A stretch of 32,969 bases of DNA from an uncultured Porphyromonadaceae bacterium (GCA_905198125.1 CAJKBH010000033.1:1-32969), one strand, 5' to 3'. Positions 24,360 through 32,969 are shown, numbered from the stretch's first letter. A program made the numbers and translations. The notes: a model not told the origin generated them from the letters alone.

Positions 24360-25070
24360 ATGTTGAAGAAAACAATATTCGTCACTCTGAGCCTGCTGTT
24401 GTTGCTGGTGGCTCCGTCCATCTCGGCACAGAACGCGGACAACCGACCCGACGTGCAGGCAGAGGCCGAAAAGAAAAACGAGAAGGACACTGTCCGCAAG
24501 ATACTGTTCATCGGCGATTCGATGACCGGCTGGCTTGCCGAGGCGCTGAACGGCTATGGGAAACAGAACGGCTTCGATGTCGCCACCGTGGTATGGGACG
24601 GCTCAACCATTCAGAAATGGGGTAAATCGCCCAAACTGACTCAGATCATCGAGCAACAGGAGCCCGATGCCGTGTTCGTAAGCCTCGGAATGAACGAGCT
24701 GTTCGACACCAAGCCGGATCATCTCAAAGGCTCGCTAAATGAGATAGTCAAGGCCGTGGGCGACAGGCATCTGCTCTGGGTAGGCCCTCCGTCGTGGAAC
24801 GGCAAGACCCAAGGGGGCGTTCTGAACAAATGGTTAGACGAGCAACTCGGCGACGACGTGTTCTTCCGCAGCTTCGACCTTAAGCTGCCGCGCCAAAGCG
24901 CCAGCAACGTCCATCCGTCGCGCCAGGGGATGATAGACTGGGTGGATGCGATCATGGACTGGATTCCCGAACACGCCTCCTTCGGACTTCCCGGCTACGA
25001 AAAGCCATCCGCCCAAAAGATGGTGCGCCCCAAGACCTTCATCTACAAACGCATGAAAGAATCCCTCTGA
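24360..25070 (+). CDS. Exported SGNH/GDSL-type hydrolase
   Basis: This 236-residue protein has a signal peptide (1-23, SISA-Q) and a low-complexity acidic stretch, then an SGNH hydrolase fold. The nucleophile is S54 in FIGDSMTG, the Asn is N112 in LGMNE, and H185 sits in NVHPSRQG. This suggests an esterase or acetylesterase acting on envelope or extracellular polymers. It resembles DUF459-like proteins. It lies 13 bp after the SpmA-SpmB gene, so it is in the same operon. The substrate cannot be told from sequence. Confidence 0.82.
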   Translation: MLKKTIFVTLSLLLLLVAPSISAQNADNRPDVQAEAEKKNEKDTVRKILFIGDSMTGWLAEALNGYGKQNGFDVATVVWDGSTIQKWGKSPKLTQIIEQQEPDAVFVSLGMNELFDTKPDHLKGSLNEIVKAVGDRHLLWVGPPSWNGKTQGGVLNKWLDEQLGDDVFFRSFDLKLPRQSASNVHPSRQGMIDWVDAIMDWIPEHASFGLPGYEKPSAQKMVRPKTFIYKRMKESL

Positions 25071-25074
25071 CCTC

Positions 25075-25117
25075 GTCACTCATAACTCATACCTCATCAC
25101 TCATCACTCCTAACTCT
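25075..25117. repeat. Short degenerate ACTCAT repeat in spacer
   Basis: The 59-bp gap between two plus-strand genes consists largely of the words CACTCAT, AACTCAT, CCTCATC and ACTCCTAACTC. This is low-complexity sequence, lacking G almost entirely. No hairpin or promoter is evident. Confidence 0.55.
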
Positions 25118-25129
25118 GACCTATTACTT

Positions 25130-26143
25130 ATGCCAAAGCCCAAATACAATTCGCTGCTGGTCAACGGCAAGGATTATCTGATGATAATAGTAGGCCTTCT
25201 GATCTATTCCGTCGGCTTCACCGCCTGCATACTTCCGCACAAGATAGTGATCGGCGGTCTGTCCGGTGTCGGCACCCTTGTGTATTTCGCCACCGACGGC
25301 ATGATACCCGTGGCCGTCACAAGCTACGTCTGCAACCTGTTGCTGCTGGCATGCGCATACAAGATCGTGGGCAAGAAATTCGTGCTGCGCACCATCTTCG
25401 GCGTCACCGTAGTGGCCTTAGGCATAGGCTGCACGGAAGGTTTCTTCATGTCCATCGGACATCCGCTCATTCCGGACCGCGTGGTGAGCGTGGCGCTGGG
25501 CGGTATATGCTGCGGTATAGGAATCGGCACGGCGTTCATCCACAACGGTTCGTCGGGAGGCACCGATATCGTGGCCGCCATGGTGTCGAAGGTCAGCAAC
25601 GTCAGCATCGGACGCACCATGATATATATGGACTTCTGCATCATCTGCTGCTCGATGTTCCTACCGTTTGAAGGCACGTTCGAACAGCGTGTGGAGGCCC
25701 GTATCCCCACCATCGTGTATGGCGTCATGGTCACGTTCATAGCCAGCTACGTCACCGACCAGATCATCAACGGCAACCGCAAGGCCACGCAGTTCATGAT
25801 ATTCTCGCCGAAATGGAAGGAGATAGCCGACGAAATCCTCGTTGACGCCCATCGCGGTGTAACGGTTATCGACGGCCAGGGCTGGTACACGAAACACGAC
25901 CAGAAGATTCTCATAGTATATTGCCGTAAAATCGAGTCCGTCACCATCTTCCGCATCGTGAAACGCATCGACGAGGATGCCTTCGTGACGCAAGGCGCGG
26001 TCAACGGCGTCTACGGCAAAGGCTTCGACCACGTCAAGATCAAGATGAAGATGAAGTCCCAGGCACCGAAAGTCCCCGCCTCGCACGACGCCTCGGCCCA
26101 GTCCCCCACTCACCGCATCCGCCGCTCCTCCGCCGAAGAATAA
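25130..26143 (+). CDS. YitT family membrane protein with DUF2179 domain
   Basis: This 337-residue protein has five or six membrane helices in an N-terminal YitT (DUF161) domain (about 15-215), with the typical ILPHKIVIGGLSGVGTL and FIHNGSSGGTDIVAAMV motifs. A C-terminal cytoplasmic DUF2179 domain (about 225-310) contains RGVTVIDGQGWYT and ILIVYCRKIE. The last 30 residues are a basic, Ser/Pro-rich tail. The function of YitT proteins is poorly known; membrane transport has been suggested. It lies downstream of the SGNH gene on the same strand. Confidence 0.92.
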   Translation: MPKPKYNSLLVNGKDYLMIIVGLLIYSVGFTACILPHKIVIGGLSGVGTLVYFATDGMIPVAVTSYVCNLLLLACAYKIVGKKFVLRTIFGVTVVALGIGCTEGFFMSIGHPLIPDRVVSVALGGICCGIGIGTAFIHNGSSGGTDIVAAMVSKVSNVSIGRTMIYMDFCIICCSMFLPFEGTFEQRVEARIPTIVYGVMVTFIASYVTDQIINGNRKATQFMIFSPKWKEIADEILVDAHRGVTVIDGQGWYTKHDQKILIVYCRKIESVTIFRIVKRIDEDAFVTQGAVNGVYGKGFDHVKIKMKMKSQAPKVPASHDASAQSPTHRIRRSSAEE

Positions 26144-26149
26144 CTATCA

Positions 26150-26169
26150 CTGTTTCATAATCGAAACAG
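26150..26169. terminator. Small hairpin, possible bidirectional terminator
   Basis: CTGTTTC (26150-26156) pairs with GAAACAG (26163-26169) around a 6-nt loop, between the rightward YitT gene and the leftward DUF2442 gene. The stem is short and lacks a T run. Confidence 0.4.
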
Positions 26170-26201
26170 CAGATATCCTGATAATGGGACGGAGAGATAC
26201 C

Positions 26202-26435
26202 TTATGCTTCCGGCAAGGAGAGCAAATATTCAGGAGCAAAATCCGCCCCGTTTTCCCATTCTATAGTGTTGTACTTCACAGTAAACCGCTTGAAGAAATT
26301 TAAGTCTTTGAGCGGCTCAAACACTTTGCCTTGTAACGAAGTGCGCAAGTCCACAACTTTAGTCACGTTGTTATTGAACCATAACCGGACGCGAAATCCG
26401 TCCACATACTCGGCTTTCACTACTTCTGTAAACAT
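26202..26435 (-). CDS. DUF2442 domain protein
   Basis: This 77-residue protein (VVKAEYVDGFRVRLWFNN..., GADFAPEYLL) fits the small DUF2442 family, which often forms a two-gene unit with DUF4160. Here it follows the DUF4160 gene after 9 bp on the same strand. The pairing resembles a toxin-antitoxin module in size and layout; which partner would be toxic, if any, cannot be told. It has no signal peptide. Confidence 0.85.
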   Translation of the reverse strand: MFTEVVKAEYVDGFRVRLWFNNNVTKVVDLRTSLQGKVFEPLKDLNFFKRFTVKYNTIEWENGADFAPEYLLSLPEA

Positions 26436-26444
26436 GTCCGTATC

Positions 26445-26702
26445 TTATTTTAGAGGTTCTATCTTTTCCAAAGGGTCGCCCTTTTGAGCTTTCTCCCAAT
26501 TATCCATCAGTTCTTCCTTGTGTTGGTCAAGCCATTCCAGAATCATCTTCAGTGCACGGCCAGGCATTTCGCCTCTTACCACTCCGTCTTTAATACTGAT
26601 AATCGCTTTATATTCATTGTACCACGCATGGAAATGGGCAGGCGCATGGTCTGTGAAGTTCATCAAGATGATAATACCATAAAAAGTGCTTATTTGTGGC
26701 AT
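26445..26702 (-). CDS. DUF4160 domain protein
   Basis: The start is the ATG at 26702 (85 residues), giving the family's usual MPQISTFYGIIILMN opening. The promoter -7 element at 26730-26737 rules out the longer frame that begins at 26741. The conserved DHAPAHFHAWYNEYKAII segment (residues 18-35, with two histidines) and GRALKMILEWLDQHKEEL are typical of DUF4160. It is the first gene of a pair with DUF2442. Function is unknown; the pair occurs sporadically in genomes, which suggests horizontal movement. Confidence 0.88.
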   Translation of the reverse strand: MPQISTFYGIIILMNFTDHAPAHFHAWYNEYKAIISIKDGVVRGEMPGRALKMILEWLDQHKEELMDNWEKAQKGDPLEKIEPLK

Positions 26703-26729
26703 GACGGTTTTCTTTATGATTGGCAAACG

Positions 26730-26737
26730 CAAAAATA
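26730..26737 (-). promoter_or_regulatory. -7 element for DUF4160/DUF2442 pair
   Basis: Minus strand reads TATTTTTG (TAnnTTTG), about 28 bp upstream of the ATG at 26702. It gives a leader of about 20 nt and decides the DUF4160 start. Confidence 0.55.
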
Positions 26738-26822
26738 GCATAAATCTTCGAAATTAAGCTATTAATTCCTGAAAGATTTTATGACAGTCTGTAAAAGATT
26801 GCTGATATCCACTAATTAAGGC

Positions 26823-27701
26823 TTAAAATACCGATTGTTCGCCGCTCATCGGAAGCCATTCGATGTCGGGGTCGCGCTTCCACCAGGTCAGCTGCTTCTT
26901 GGCGTAGACACGGGTGTTCTTCTTGATGCGCTCTATGGCGGTGTGACGGTCCATCGTGCCGTCGAACATGGCGAACATTTCCTTGAGGCCGACGGTGTTG
27001 AGCGAGTTCAGATGCCGCAAGTGATATACGCGCCGCGCTTCCTCCTCCAGCCCGGCTTCGACCATGGCGTCCACGCGCCGGTTGATGCGGTCGAACAGTT
27101 GCTCGCGAGGCATCGTCAGGCACATTTTACGCACCTCGAACTCCCGCTCCTTCTTCCGTCCGGTGCGAAGCGATGTATAGCTCTGTCCCGACGCCCGGAT
27201 TATCTCCACGGCGTGAAACACCCGCTTCATGTTCTTGCGGTCCACCTCATTGTAATATTCCGGGTCGAGACGCGCCAACTCACCAAGGAGCCACAGGTCT
27301 CCCCTCTCGTCATGCTCGGCCTTCAGTCCCTGGCGTATTTCGTCCGGCACCGTCGGCAACTCGTCTATACCGTGACAGAAGGCATCGACATACATCATCG
27401 AGCCTCCGCACACCACCACCGAGCCGCGTTCCGCTATCAGCCTGCGGGCTATGCTCAGCGCGTCCTGCTCGAACATCGCCGCGCTGTAATATTCCTCCAA
27501 AGGCAGGAAGTCGATGAGGTGATGCCTCACGGCCGCGCGCTCCTCGTCGGTAGGCATTGCCGTTACTATCGGTATGCCGGTGTATATCTGCCGACTGTCG
27601 GCGCTGATTATCTCGGTGCCGAGCTGACGGGCCAGGCGTACGGCAAGGGCCGACTTGCCCGAGGCAGTCAGCCCTGTTATGACGTATGCGGTTCCTTTCA
27701 C
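26823..27701 (-). CDS. miaA: tRNA dimethylallyltransferase MiaA
   Basis: The enzyme isopentenylates A37 of tRNAs that read UNN codons. I place the start at the GTG at 27701 (292 residues), whose last two bases overlap the pepT stop (GTGA); the open frame continues upstream but only as an antiframe through pepT. The P-loop is GLTASGKS (10-17) and the substrate motif DSRQIY is at 35-40. Typical later segments are VVVCGGSMMYVDAF, RVFHAVEIIRASG and NTRVYAKKQLTWWKRD. It is translationally coupled to pepT. Confidence 0.95.
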   Translation of the reverse strand: MKGTAYVITGLTASGKSALAVRLARQLGTEIISADSRQIYTGIPIVTAMPTDEERAAVRHHLIDFLPLEEYYSAAMFEQDALSIARRLIAERGSVVVCGGSMMYVDAFCHGIDELPTVPDEIRQGLKAEHDERGDLWLLGELARLDPEYYNEVDRKNMKRVFHAVEIIRASGQSYTSLRTGRKKEREFEVRKMCLTMPREQLFDRINRRVDAMVEAGLEEEARRVYHLRHLNSLNTVGLKEMFAMFDGTMDRHTAIERIKKNTRVYAKKQLTWWKRDPDIEWLPMSGEQSVF

Positions 27702-28915
27702 GCTTTTCCGGCCACTATCTTGCAGATGTTCACAATCACAGCCACGGCCTTCTCCATGGACTGGATCGGCACGTACTCGAACCGGCCGTGGAAGTTCTCG
27801 CCGCCGGCGAAGATGTTGGGACACGGCAGACCCTTGAACGACAGCTGCGCGCCGTCCGTACCGCCACGGATAGGCTGTACCTTGGGCGTTACGCCGGCCT
27901 CGAGCATGGCCTCCTTCACATAGTCGATGATGTGCATCACAGGCTCGATCTTCTCGCGCATGTTGTAGTACTGGTCCTTGATCTCGACCGTGCAGCATCC
28001 GGGATACTCGGTGTTGGTCTTGCGCACCAGGTGCTCTATCTCGCGCTTGCGGCTCTCGAAACGGTTGCGGTCGTGGTCGCGGATTATGTATGTCAGCGTG
28101 GTCTGCTCCACATTGCCCTCGATGCCTACAAGGTGATAGAAACCTTCGTAGCCTTCAGTGTGCTCGGGAGTCTCCCAGCGGGGCAGCATCTGGATGAAGT
28201 TGCCGGCCACGCGGATGGAGTTCACCATCTTGTGCTTGGCGTATCCGGGATGCACGTTGCGCCCTTTGATGGTCACCTTGGCCTGCGCGGCGTTGAAGTT
28301 CTCGAACTCCAGCTCGCCCACTGCGCCGCCGTCCATGGTGTAGGCGAAATCGCAGCCGAATTTCTGAACATCGAACTTATGGGCGCCCAGACCTATCTCC
28401 TCGTCGGGATTGAAGCCCACGCGTATCTTGCCGTGCTTCACCTCGGGATGTTGCTGCAGCCATGCCACGGCGGTCAGAATCTCGGCGATGCCGGCCTTGT
28501 CGTCGGCACCGAGCAGAGTGGTGCCGTCGGTTACTATAATATCCTGGCCCACATAATTCTTAAGTTCGGGGAATTCGACGGGGTCGAGGTTGTATTCTTC
28601 GTTCAGACTGATGACGCCTCCGTCATAGTCCTTGACGATGCGGGGCTTCACATGCTTGCCCGACATGTCGGGGCTTGTGTCCATGTGTGCTATGAAACCT
28701 ATTGTCGGTATTTGTCTGTCGGTATTTGCGGGCAGCGTGGCCATCAGATAGCCGTTGTCGTCCAGGTCCACGTCCTGCAGACCCATCCCTTCAAGCACCG
28801 TCTTGAGGTACCCGGCAAATTCCATCTGACCCGGCGACGACGGCGTCATGTCCGTCAGCTCGTCGCTCTGAGTATCGTACTTCACGAAATCTAAAAATCT
28901 TTCTGTTACTGTCAT
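27698..28915 (-). CDS. pepT: Peptidase T, tripeptide aminopeptidase
   Basis: This 405-residue M20-family dizinc enzyme removes the N-terminal residue of tripeptides in the cytoplasm. Metal and catalytic motifs are visible: H77 and D79 (FIAHMDTSPD), D138-D139 (LGADDKAG), E172-E173 (NPDEEIGLGAH), D195 (YTMDGG) and a late ENFHGRFEY histidine. Length is as expected. It is the first gene of a pepT-miaA operon, with a promoter at 28987-28994. Confidence 0.97.
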   Translation of the reverse strand: MTVTERFLDFVKYDTQSDELTDMTPSSPGQMEFAGYLKTVLEGMGLQDVDLDDNGYLMATLPANTDRQIPTIGFIAHMDTSPDMSGKHVKPRIVKDYDGGVISLNEEYNLDPVEFPELKNYVGQDIIVTDGTTLLGADDKAGIAEILTAVAWLQQHPEVKHGKIRVGFNPDEEIGLGAHKFDVQKFGCDFAYTMDGGAVGELEFENFNAAQAKVTIKGRNVHPGYAKHKMVNSIRVAGNFIQMLPRWETPEHTEGYEGFYHLVGIEGNVEQTTLTYIIRDHDRNRFESRKREIEHLVRKTNTEYPGCCTVEIKDQYYNMREKIEPVMHIIDYVKEAMLEAGVTPKVQPIRGGTDGAQLSFKGLPCPNIFAGGENFHGRFEYVPIQSMEKAVAVIVNICKIVAGKA

Positions 28916-28986
28916 GGCTATCTAATTTGCGTTCTGTTATGCCACAGCAAGCCGTCATACGCGACTGTACTTCTGTTTTTGATGCA

Positions 28987-28994
28987 CAAAATTA
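28987..28994 (-). promoter_or_regulatory. -7 element for pepT-miaA operon
   Basis: Minus strand reads TAATTTTG (TAnnTTTG), about 70 bp upstream of the pepT ATG. Confidence 0.5.
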
Positions 28995-29043
28995 CCGATT
29001 TATCGGCGCATTAACATATACTTAACAATTATTAACATCACTA

Positions 29044-29076
29044 TTTGTGTTTAGCATATTTTTTGCATTAATTTTG
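29044..29076 (+). promoter_or_regulatory. Promoter of the 1221-residue secreted protein gene
   Basis: TTTG at 29044-29047, a 21-bp spacer, then TAATTTTG at 29069-29076 form a full Bacteroidetes promoter. The leader to the ATG at 29175 is about 90 nt and A/C-rich near its end (AAC/AAACAA repeats), a common trait of well-translated genes in this phylum. Confidence 0.65.
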
Positions 29077-29174
29077 CAAACTATTTTACGTTTAACCCCA
29101 ATATATTGTCAGGACAGAAACGATAAAAAACACAGTCAATTAGGATAACAACAAACAAATAAACAAACAACAGC

Positions 29175-32100
29175 ATGAACAAAACGATTATCGCGATTGC
29201 GGCGGCTATGGCCGTCGGAGGCGTAACGGCGCAGGCGAAGGCTCCCCGGGGCACTTCGGATGCATTGTTCCCCTACATGCCCAAGGCGCGTGCCGCGATG
29301 CTGCAGGATGGTTTCGGCCGTCCTGACGCATGTCAGGCCAAAGCCCCCGAGGGCGCAGTCAAAGTGAGTGCGCTGAAGGAACTGACTCCCTCATTGTTGC
29401 CTACGAGCAGCGAGGTCAGTTACCTCAACGCTCCCGACGGTTCCACATGGTTCTACACCATGGATCTGGTGATTGAAAAACAATCCGAGTACACATCCGA
29501 CATCAAGGGTTTCAAGCTCACCGTGTACGACAACGAGCTGAATGTGGTAGGCTCCGTCGAGGATGAAATCGAGCTTGGCGAGGGCGAAACCCGCATAGCG
29601 GATGTAAGCATGGGTCCGGACCTGACCCAGAAATTCTTCAACTACGACACCAAATATGAGGTCATGATCGGGGTGTCGGCCAATACGGAGGCATACGTCA
29701 ACAATAACCGCACATACGTATATTCGCTGGGCAAGAACGACCCCATCGCCACGTTCGACGGCTATTACTGTTCGGCCATCAATACCGCCAAGGATGCCTG
29801 GTCGGAAAATTTCTTCATCACCTTCATTACCCAAGAGGAGACGGAAACTCCCGAAGTCAACGGTGTCGTGAATGCGGCTGACTATCGTTTCGTCACATAT
29901 TCGAAAGCGGGTTACAGCGGTATGGGAGACCCCGTGCTTGACGTGCGTTTCCCGATGGTGTGCAGCACAGGCGCCGATGCAGTGCCCATTCTCGCCACCA
30001 CATACGACGGCAAGCCCTGGATATCCGTCAGCCACTTGAAATACAGTTGGTTCGAGAATCCATACGACGCGAACAACGAGAACCTTACAGCCGACAACGA
30101 GCTGATTGTGGACATCTACACCCCCGGGGTCGCCTATGGGTCCAAGATGGACAAATACAGCACCACCACCATTCCCCTGGAAGCTACCGCCGACGACCAG
30201 TTCTATCTGTATCACGGCAACTTCCGGTATGACGACGACCTGAACCTGACACTGAGCGGCGACGGCACACCCAGCCTCTACATCACCAGGGCTCATGTGC
30301 AGCGCGGCGGCGACACGTTCAGCTACGATTACGCCGTATACGCCGCCGCAGCCAAGGGCCAGACCGCAGCCGGCGTCAAGAAGTTCGACATCGCCGAGGG
30401 CGTGGACGGCGGCTCATTCATGAACGACATCCCCGGATTCGATCCCCAGGTAATGTTCATCATGGCCGACGGCGACAGCTTCTACTTCCAGTTTGTCAAC
30501 GTCAACAACGGCGAGGTAGAGCATGAACTCGACGCAGCGATTCCCGGCGCCGACAAGTCACAGACGATTACGGCCACCACCAACCGTGTGCCTCACAAGA
30601 ACGGCTACCTGTACTTCGCGCCCCAGACACACGGTTACCGTGATGCCGACGACAACATGCACACGCAGGTGGTGTTCGTCAATCCGGAAGACGGATCCAT
30701 CCACCACATCGACGACGTGAATCTGGGCAAGGATGTAGACAACGCGAAGCTCTACACCGCATCCGATGCCTTTGACCCATACCTGTTCAACCTCGACTCA
30801 TGTCAGGAGTACATGGCTCTGGTGAAACGCAAGATCAGCGGATCCGACAAGAATCAGGAAGAACTGCTCATCCTCAGCACCAATCCCGACAAGGCTCCGC
30901 TGCTTAATCTCGCCCCCGAGGAGGGCAAGGGTACCCTGGGCACGATTTTCCTGGCCAACACCGGTACGAAAGCACCCAAACTTGCCGTGATGTACATGAA
31001 TCAGATTCCCGGCAACTGGCAATACACCATGCAGATCTACGACCTGCCGCTGCAGCTGTTCGAGAAGGGCGACGGCACGGCCGAGAATCCCTACGAGATC
31101 AGCACCGTCGGAGGTCTGAAGCAGATCATCTCCGCTCCCGAGGCCCACTACGCCATCGTCAGCGACATCGACGCCGCCGACTATCCGTTGGACATCAAGG
31201 ACTTTGAATTCAAGGGTTCGTTCGACGGACGCAATCACATAATCAGCAATCTTAGCCTGACCGGCCGCGCGCTGATTCCTCAGCTCAACCGCCCCGCAGA
31301 CACGGCCGAAGGCGCATCAGCCGATACCGAGAACCTTGCGGGAACCGTGCGTAATATCAATTTCGTGAACGCGTCGCTCAAGAACGCGGCTTCGGGCCAC
31401 GGTCTGCTTGTAGGCACGATGTCCGGAGGCGTAATCGAGAACGTGCACGCATACGAATCGACAGTTCAGGGTGACGGTGACTTCGGAGGTCTTGTCGGTA
31501 AAGCACGTGTATACGCCGGCATCAGCGGAAGCTCGTTCCAGGGCGATCTGATCGGCGGCGAGGAATCGTCGACCGTAGGAGGTATTGTAAGTTCTACCAT
31601 GACAGGGGCTACAATACAGGCATGCGCGTTCAAGGGCAGTATCACCGCCGGCACCGGCATAGGCGGCATCGTTGGCGATCTGGGCAGTAACGCCGGCAAA
31701 ATCAGCGACTGCCACGTCAACGCCGCCATCAAGGGCAAGAACACCATCGGCGGCATCGCTGCCACCAGCGGCCGCTCGCTTATCGAGAAGTGCCATGTAC
31801 AGGGCAGCATCGAGGCTACCGAGGCTCCGCGCTGGGGCGGCGGTCCCTGCGTGGGCGGTATCGTTGGCGATCTGCAGCCCGACTATGGCAGCCTGAATCC
31901 CGACGAACCCGACGAACCTACCACTCCTTCGTTCACCGTACAGGGTTGCTACGTCAATCTCTCGTCACTCGCATATACCGGCACTCCGGCCGGGAGCGAG
32001 AACTTCCCCGGCCAGAACGACACGATGCACCGCATCGTGGGTAAAAGCGTGGTAAATAACGAGCCCGAACCCATCGGCTACGATGAAACGACCTGGGAGC

Positions 32101-32840
32101 CCATCTACAGCGACGAACCCGTGGCTCCGGACGCAGGCCTGGCCAACAACTATGCCGTTGCCACTCTGACAGTAGGCAGCGACAAGATCGAGGCCGCCGC
32201 CACCAGCACCGAAGGCGCTTCCGTAGCCGCCGACGAGACCGGCATCTCCTTCTTCCAGGAGCTGGGCTGGAACTACGGCAACGACACCGAGAACCCCTGG
32301 AACATGACGGGCGACCAGTTCAACCCGACACTGTACTTCGAGGGCGGCCTGCTGACATGCACCCCCGCCGAGGTTACAGTTGAGGCTGAAAAGGAAGTTA
32401 CACTCCATCTGCAGCTTATAGGCGAAAGCATCACCGAAGATATGGCAGAGAGCTTCACGTGCGATTATGACGAATCCATAGTCGAGACCACCGATATGGC
32501 GATCGAAAACGGCGAAATCGCAGTCACATTCAAGGGTCTGAAGGAAGGCGCCACCGATGTCAAGTTCGGCATCGCCGGCAAGCAGACACAGGCCAGGATA
32601 ACCGTCACCGCCGCTGAATCCGGCATCGGCTCCATCGAAGTCGAGACCGCAGGCAACATCAGCTTCAACGGCAACGCGGTTTCCGCACAGGGTTGCGCCA
32701 TCAGCGTATTCTCCACCACCGGAACACTCGTGGCCGCAGGCAACGACACCGTATCCCTGGACAATGTGGCAGGCGGCATCTACATCGTGACCGCCACGGA
32801 CGCCAAGGGACACCGTTCGTCGCTCAAGATCCGTCTGTAA
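29175..32840 (+). CDS. Large secreted protein with GLUG-like repeats and sorting tail
   Basis: This 1221-residue protein begins with a signal peptide (1-20, VTAQA). Residues 50-640 are a long beta-rich region of unknown family. At about 640-710 there is a segment like the start of GLUG proteins (GTAENPYEISTVGGLKQI). GLUG-like repeats follow at about 735-900: FGGLVGK, VGGIVSS, IGGIVGDLG and IGGIAATSG, each about 20-30 residues apart with a C.F/C.V strand between. A bacterial Ig-like (BIG2) domain lies at about 1060-1145 (VTVEAEKEVTLHL, KGLKEGATDVKFG). The last 75 residues are a T9SS type A-like sorting domain (ISVFSTTGTLVAAG, GGIYIVTATD). It is likely a surface adhesin-like or binding protein; no enzyme motif is seen. 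Confidence 0.85.
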   Translation: MNKTIIAIAAAMAVGGVTAQAKAPRGTSDALFPYMPKARAAMLQDGFGRPDACQAKAPEGAVKVSALKELTPSLLPTSSEVSYLNAPDGSTWFYTMDLVIEKQSEYTSDIKGFKLTVYDNELNVVGSVEDEIELGEGETRIADVSMGPDLTQKFFNYDTKYEVMIGVSANTEAYVNNNRTYVYSLGKNDPIATFDGYYCSAINTAKDAWSENFFITFITQEETETPEVNGVVNAADYRFVTYSKAGYSGMGDPVLDVRFPMVCSTGADAVPILATTYDGKPWISVSHLKYSWFENPYDANNENLTADNELIVDIYTPGVAYGSKMDKYSTTTIPLEATADDQFYLYHGNFRYDDDLNLTLSGDGTPSLYITRAHVQRGGDTFSYDYAVYAAAAKGQTAAGVKKFDIAEGVDGGSFMNDIPGFDPQVMFIMADGDSFYFQFVNVNNGEVEHELDAAIPGADKSQTITATTNRVPHKNGYLYFAPQTHGYRDADDNMHTQVVFVNPEDGSIHHIDDVNLGKDVDNAKLYTASDAFDPYLFNLDSCQEYMALVKRKISGSDKNQEELLILSTNPDKAPLLNLAPEEGKGTLGTIFLANTGTKAPKLAVMYMNQIPGNWQYTMQIYDLPLQLFEKGDGTAENPYEISTVGGLKQIISAPEAHYAIVSDIDAADYPLDIKDFEFKGSFDGRNHIISNLSLTGRALIPQLNRPADTAEGASADTENLAGTVRNINFVNASLKNAASGHGLLVGTMSGGVIENVHAYESTVQGDGDFGGLVGKARVYAGISGSSFQGDLIGGEESSTVGGIVSSTMTGATIQACAFKGSITAGTGIGGIVGDLGSNAGKISDCHVNAAIKGKNTIGGIAATSGRSLIEKCHVQGSIEATEAPRWGGGPCVGGIVGDLQPDYGSLNPDEPDEPTTPSFTVQGCYVNLSSLAYTGTPAGSENFPGQNDTMHRIVGKSVVNNEPEPIGYDETTWEPIYSDEPVAPDAGLANNYAVATLTVGSDKIEAAATSTEGASVAADETGISFFQELGWNYGNDTENPWNMTGDQFNPTLYFEGGLLTCTPAEVTVEAEKEVTLHLQLIGESITEDMAESFTCDYDESIVETTDMAIENGEIAVTFKGLKEGATDVKFGIAGKQTQARITVTAAESGIGSIEVETAGNISFNGNAVSAQGCAISVFSTTGTLVAAGNDTVSLDNVAGGIYIVTATDAKGHRSSLKIRL

Positions 32841-32894
32841 CGAAACACCATATCCGTCACCTCGACCCATACGTCGCAACGACGGACCGAACCT

Positions 32895-32969
32895 AAAAAG
32901 AGGCTGTGCCGGGCGAGGGCACTGAAAAAGTAATCATATTTCAGGTTGCTCTTAAGCGAGACTAAAAAT
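32895..32969. other. Repeat-like sequence at window edge
   Basis: AAAAAGAGGCTGTG at the start of this stretch resembles the arm of the hairpin at 22-58 at the other end of the window. It is followed by a small hairpin (GTGCC/GGCAC, 32906-32922) and A/T-rich sequence with ACTGAAAAAGT. It could be a terminator remnant for the upstream gene or the end of an insertion sequence that continues outside the window. Confidence 0.35.

Noticed and set aside
27702..27998. Upstream extension of MiaA
   Set aside because: The added 99 residues are an arginine/histidine-rich alternate reading of pepT. The GTG at 27701 yields the usual MiaA N-terminus directly before the P-loop.

Overview
The window looks like chromosomal DNA of a Bacteroidales gut commensal, most probably a Muribaculaceae-type organism. 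The reasons are: many promoters fit the Bacteroidetes -7 consensus TAnnTTTG and starts lack Shine-Dalgarno sequences; there is a TonB-dependent receptor with a carboxypeptidase-like N-terminal domain; several secreted proteins end in T9SS-like sorting tails; and the families DUF6155, DUF1016 (YhcG) and fused SpmA-SpmB are typical of this phylum. Genus is an inference; there is no rRNA or tRNA gene here to fix it.

Layout. 1-4300 (minus strand): a minimal Tat translocase (tatA, tatC), a Tat-signal aldo/keto reductase with two C-terminal 4Fe-4S sites, and a membrane NapH/NapG-like polyferredoxin. 4274-4787: a non-coding spacer with a 71-72 bp tandem repeat and a promoter. 4788-7718 (plus): the most interesting locus, a compact operon for a CXXX-repeat peptide. 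It encodes a Tat-lipoprotein-type precursor with 23 core cysteines mostly spaced every fourth residue, a radical SAM/SPASM maturase, a second SPASM-like maturase without the radical SAM core, and a small accessory protein. 7728-9748: a 3'-truncated copy and an intact copy of a DUF6155 gene flanking an oppositely oriented PDDEXK (DUF1016/YhcG) nuclease gene. 9749-10051: a terminator and a large inverted repeat. 10051-14623: three secreted proteins with sorting-like tails. 14711-20660: a Crp/Fnr-type regulator divergent from an operon of TonB receptor, beta-helix lipoprotein and purple-acid-phosphatase-like enzyme. 20729-28915: housekeeping genes (alanine dehydrogenase, trpS, SpmA-SpmB fusion, SGNH hydrolase, YitT, miaA, pepT) with a small DUF4160/DUF2442 pair. 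29175-32840: a 1221-residue secreted protein with GLUG-like repeats.

How the genes may work together. The peptide precursor, the aldo/keto reductase and possibly the polyferredoxin carry twin-arginine motifs and sit beside tatAC. My inference is that the precursor is modified in the cytoplasm by the two SPASM proteins, exported folded by Tat, and lipid-anchored at the cell envelope. The Fe-S redox proteins may supply electrons or be partners, but that link rests only on proximity. The peptide family is known to me only by name as a bioinformatically predicted system; I know of no described product.
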